64,000 nt of DNA, taken from positions 186,001 to 250,000 of the forward strand of contig JBEKRQ010000001.1 of the NCBI GenBank assembly GCA_049517655.1, given 5' to 3'. The translations under genes were made by a program, and so were the position numbers. Shown here piece after piece: positions 62,105 to 64,000 of the stretch; the stretch's first letter is position 1; every line of letters starts with the position of its first letter. Under the pieces are notes generated by a model, which was given only the letters and a program-made list of their open reading frames with translations, did no database searches and was not told the DNA's origin. This DNA is from UBA11358 sp049517655 (GTDB lineage Bacteria; Verrucomicrobiota; Verrucomicrobiia; Limisphaerales; UBA11358).

Positions 62105-62143
62105 GTCACCGCCTTTCAAAGCGCCGACACGTCGGCGCACTCC
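62090..62143. repeat. palindromic element (GGAGTGCG type) at the DUF362 start
   Basis: 54 bp with GGAGTGCG/CGCACTCC ends; hairpins GCGGTGACATGTCACCGC and GCGCCGACACGTCGGCGC. The ATG of the DUF362 gene is at the centre of the first hairpin. Confidence 0.85.
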
Positions 62144-62254
62144 AATATTTTCGGCTCGCGAGGACTCTCGCCCCACCGAAAGGTGCAAGATATACCACCA
62201 CCAAGTTTGTGCGTTTCTTGACACGTCAAGGCGTGGATGCTACCACCAACGCCG

Positions 62255-64000
62255 ATGCTGGCCACAAAAAACAGGACCCGGTGCGGTTTGGTTGTTTTTT
62301 TGTTGTTCGCCGTTTTCCTTGCCGGTTGCGGGCCACCGGGGCCGCGCGCGTTGCTCAAGGGCAAAAAGCTTTTGGACCGCGGCGATTACGCTGAAGCAGT
62401 AGTCAAGTTGAAAACCGCCACCTCGCTGATGGTTACCAACGCGCAGGCGTGGAATTATCTCGGTGTTGCGGAGCAACGCGCCGGGCAAACCGCCGACGCC
62501 GCGCTGGCGTATCAGCGCGCGCTGAAGCTCGACCGCGACTTGGTTAGGGCGCATTACAATCTCGGTTGTCTGTGGTTGGAACAAAACAGGCCCGATGCCG
62601 CAAAAACGGAATTCACCGCCTACACGCTTCGCCGTGGCAACACACCGGAAGGCTGGGTCAAACTTGGCGTTGCACACCTTGGCTTGCATGACCTCGCGTC
62701 GGCGGAAAAAAGTTTCAGCACCGCGTTTTCGTTCGATCCGCATAATGCCGAGGCGTTGAACGGCCTTGGCCTTGCCCAGATTCAACGGGGTCATCCCAGT
62801 GAAGCGGCGCAATATTTCGCCGCGGCGGTGCGGGCGCATCCTGATTACGAGCCGGCGTTGTTGAATCTGGCGACGGTGGCGCAACAGTCTTTGCACGATA
62901 ATCCGCTCGCGTTGAAAAATTATCGCGCGTATCTCGCGTTGTCACCACACCGGGCGAATTGGGACGAGGTCAATGCCATTGCCAATGATTTGGAACAGCA
63001 GGCGAATGCCACTGCCAATCCGCCGCTGGTAAATCGCCAGGTGTCTTCAGCCACGCCGGGCGCGGGTGAACCGAAAACGCAACCGCCGCCCGCGGCGTCA
63101 AGAACACAACTTGCCTCGGCGAAGCCTCCCGCGCAGCCTGGAACCGTGGCACACGCGAATCCGAAACCGCCGTATGAACCGGCGCCGGTTGAAACCGTGC
63201 AAGTCCAGCCGGAACCGGCGATTGTCGGGGCACAAGGGCCTTCCACATCCGCTGCAACGAAGCCGTCCGCTTCCGCGAAATCGCAGCCGGGACAACCAGG
63301 CGGGAAGCCGGGCATCATGCATGAGCTCAATCCGTTGAACTGGTTTCATTCCACACCGCAGGAACCAAAAGTGACGCTGTTGCCGCCGTCGAATTCGAAT
63401 AATCATCGCGTCAATCCAACCCCGGCACCGGTCGCCAGCACGCCGGCGGTTGTTGCGCCCGCGCCCGCTCAGCCAAAACCGGTTCACGTGGTTCAACCTG
63501 CTCCGCCGTCGTTTCCGAGATATTTGTATCTTTCGCCGTCCAAACCCAAGCCGGGCAACCGGCAGACGGCTGCGCGCGCGTTTGCGCAGGCGCAACAATC
63601 CGAGCAGGAGGAACAGTTCTCAAACGCGCTGGACTCCTATCGCGAGGCGGCGCGGTTGGATCCGGGTTGGTTTGAGGCGCAATACAATTGCGGGGTGATG
63701 GCCTACCGTTTGCGGAATTACAGCCAGTCGCTGGCTGCTTGTGAAATGGCGCTGGCCATCCGGTCGGATTCGGCGGATGCGCGTTACAATTTTGCCCTGG
63801 CGCTCAAGGCTGCGGGTTATGTGACTGACGCCATGAATGAACTGGAAAAAATTCTCGCGTCGAATCCAAATGACGCCCGCGCGCATCTTACGCTTGGCAA
63901 CATTTACGCACGGCAATTGCACGATCTGACACAGGCGCGGGCGCATTATTTGAAAGTGCTGCAGTTGGACCCGCGCAATTCGCAGGCGACGGACATTCAA
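62255..64000 (+). CDS. TPR-repeat lipoprotein (runs off the window)
   Basis: 582 codons without a stop to the last base, so the C-terminus is missing. The N-terminus is a lipoprotein signal (VVFLLFAVFLAGC, lipobox LAGC). TPR units occupy about residues 30-250 (KLLDRGDYAEAVVKL, AWNYLGVAEQRAGQTADAALAYQRALKLD, EALNGLGLAQIQRG). A Pro/Ala-rich linker of roughly 190 residues follows, then a second TPR block (AQQSEQEEQFSNALDSYREAARLDPGWFEAQYNCG). Probably an outer-membrane-associated scaffold. The divergent spacer to the DUF362 gene holds a palindromic element. Confidence 0.88.
   Translation, partial: MLATKNRTRCGLVVFLLFAVFLAGCGPPGPRALLKGKKLLDRGDYAEAVVKLKTATSLMVTNAQAWNYLGVAEQRAGQTADAALAYQRALKLDRDLVRAHYNLGCLWLEQNRPDAAKTEFTAYTLRRGNTPEGWVKLGVAHLGLHDLASAEKSFSTAFSFDPHNAEALNGLGLAQIQRGHPSEAAQYFAAAVRAHPDYEPALLNLATVAQQSLHDNPLALKNYRAYLALSPHRANWDEVNAIANDLEQQANATANPPLVNRQVSSATPGAGEPKTQPPPAASRTQLASAKPPAQPGTVAHANPKPPYEPAPVETVQVQPEPAIVGAQGPSTSAATKPSASAKSQPGQPGGKPGIMHELNPLNWFHSTPQEPKVTLLPPSNSNNHRVNPTPAPVASTPAVVAPAPAQPKPVHVVQPAPPSFPRYLYLSPSKPKPGNRQTAARAFAQAQQSEQEEQFSNALDSYREAARLDPGWFEAQYNCGVMAYRLRNYSQSLAACEMALAIRSDSADARYNFALALKAAGYVTDAMNELEKILASNPNDARAHLTLGNIYARQLHDLTQARAHYLKVLQLDPRNSQATDIQ

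Overview
The window looks like a chromosomal segment of a free-living Gram-negative bacterium of the Verrucomicrobiota, most likely a Pedosphaera/Limisphaerales-type soil or water organism. This is inferred from the mix of families: a PEP-CTERM exported protein, a DUF6249 / ECF sigma / small anti-sigma-like trio, ORF6N and DUF362 proteins, and many short palindromic repeats. No rRNA, tRNA or CRISPR array was recognised. Most genes are housekeeping, moderately GC-rich and tightly packed on both strands.

Layout. 0-10 kb: small hypothetical protein, NtrC-type regulator, M3 peptidase, small membrane proteins, LA_2272-like repeat protein, enolase, MFS transporter, zinc-ribbon/DUF4190 protein, hemerythrin. 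10-15.3 kb: gyrB-gyrA. 15.4-25.2 kb: pdxH, PhoU-like/PiT phosphate pair, nadA, HAD-NUDIX fusion, folB, comEC, VanZ, pdxJ, acpS. 25.3-28.9 kb: three consecutive, translationally coupled CNNM/CBS membrane proteins. 29-34.8 kb: carotenoid-biosynthesis (DUF422) protein, a Ca/Na antiporter, gltX, HU, an AguB-like amidase. 35-42.2 kb: F-type ATP synthase operon atpB-E-F-H-A-[ORF6N gene]-G-D-C. 42.3-46.6 kb: accessory patch with an AT-rich gene pair (one apparently frameshifted), a GH105 hydrolase, a PEP-CTERM protein and a decayed IS1380-type transposase. 46.6-53.1 kb: minus-strand genes apt-rpoD, a YugP-type peptidase, a 62-aa gene, an M24 peptidase, sppA, aldo/keto reductase, RRM protein. 53.6-64 kb: clpB, DUF6249-ECF-anti-sigma, vsr, DUF3883 nuclease-like gene, VapBC-type pair, methyltransferase, DUF362 protein and a TPR lipoprotein that runs off the end.

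The most unusual content is structural. (1) A dispersed family of 50-110 bp elements, usually two hairpins in tandem enclosed by short inverted termini (GGTAGGG/CCCTACC, GGGAGGG/CCCTCCC and variants), occurs about once every 3-4 kb. It lies in spacers, supplies stop codons to genes, and sits in frame inside coding sequences (twice in the M3 peptidase, once in pdxJ, and as the tail of the HAD-NUDIX gene). (2) At two separate loci the last 14-16 codons of a gene occur again downstream, with an extra gene between the two copies (M24 peptidase with a 62-aa gene; DUF362 gene with a methyltransferase gene). In both, the similarity stops exactly at the stop codon. This resembles insertion of a small cassette that restores the 3' end of its target, but no integrase is visible.

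Other points of interest are the ORF6N gene inside the ATP synthase operon, a ComEC whose metallo-beta-lactamase-like domain has lost the metal-binding motif, and a small defence/repair cluster (vsr, DUF3883, toxin-antitoxin). All functions were assigned by reading motifs; no database search was possible.
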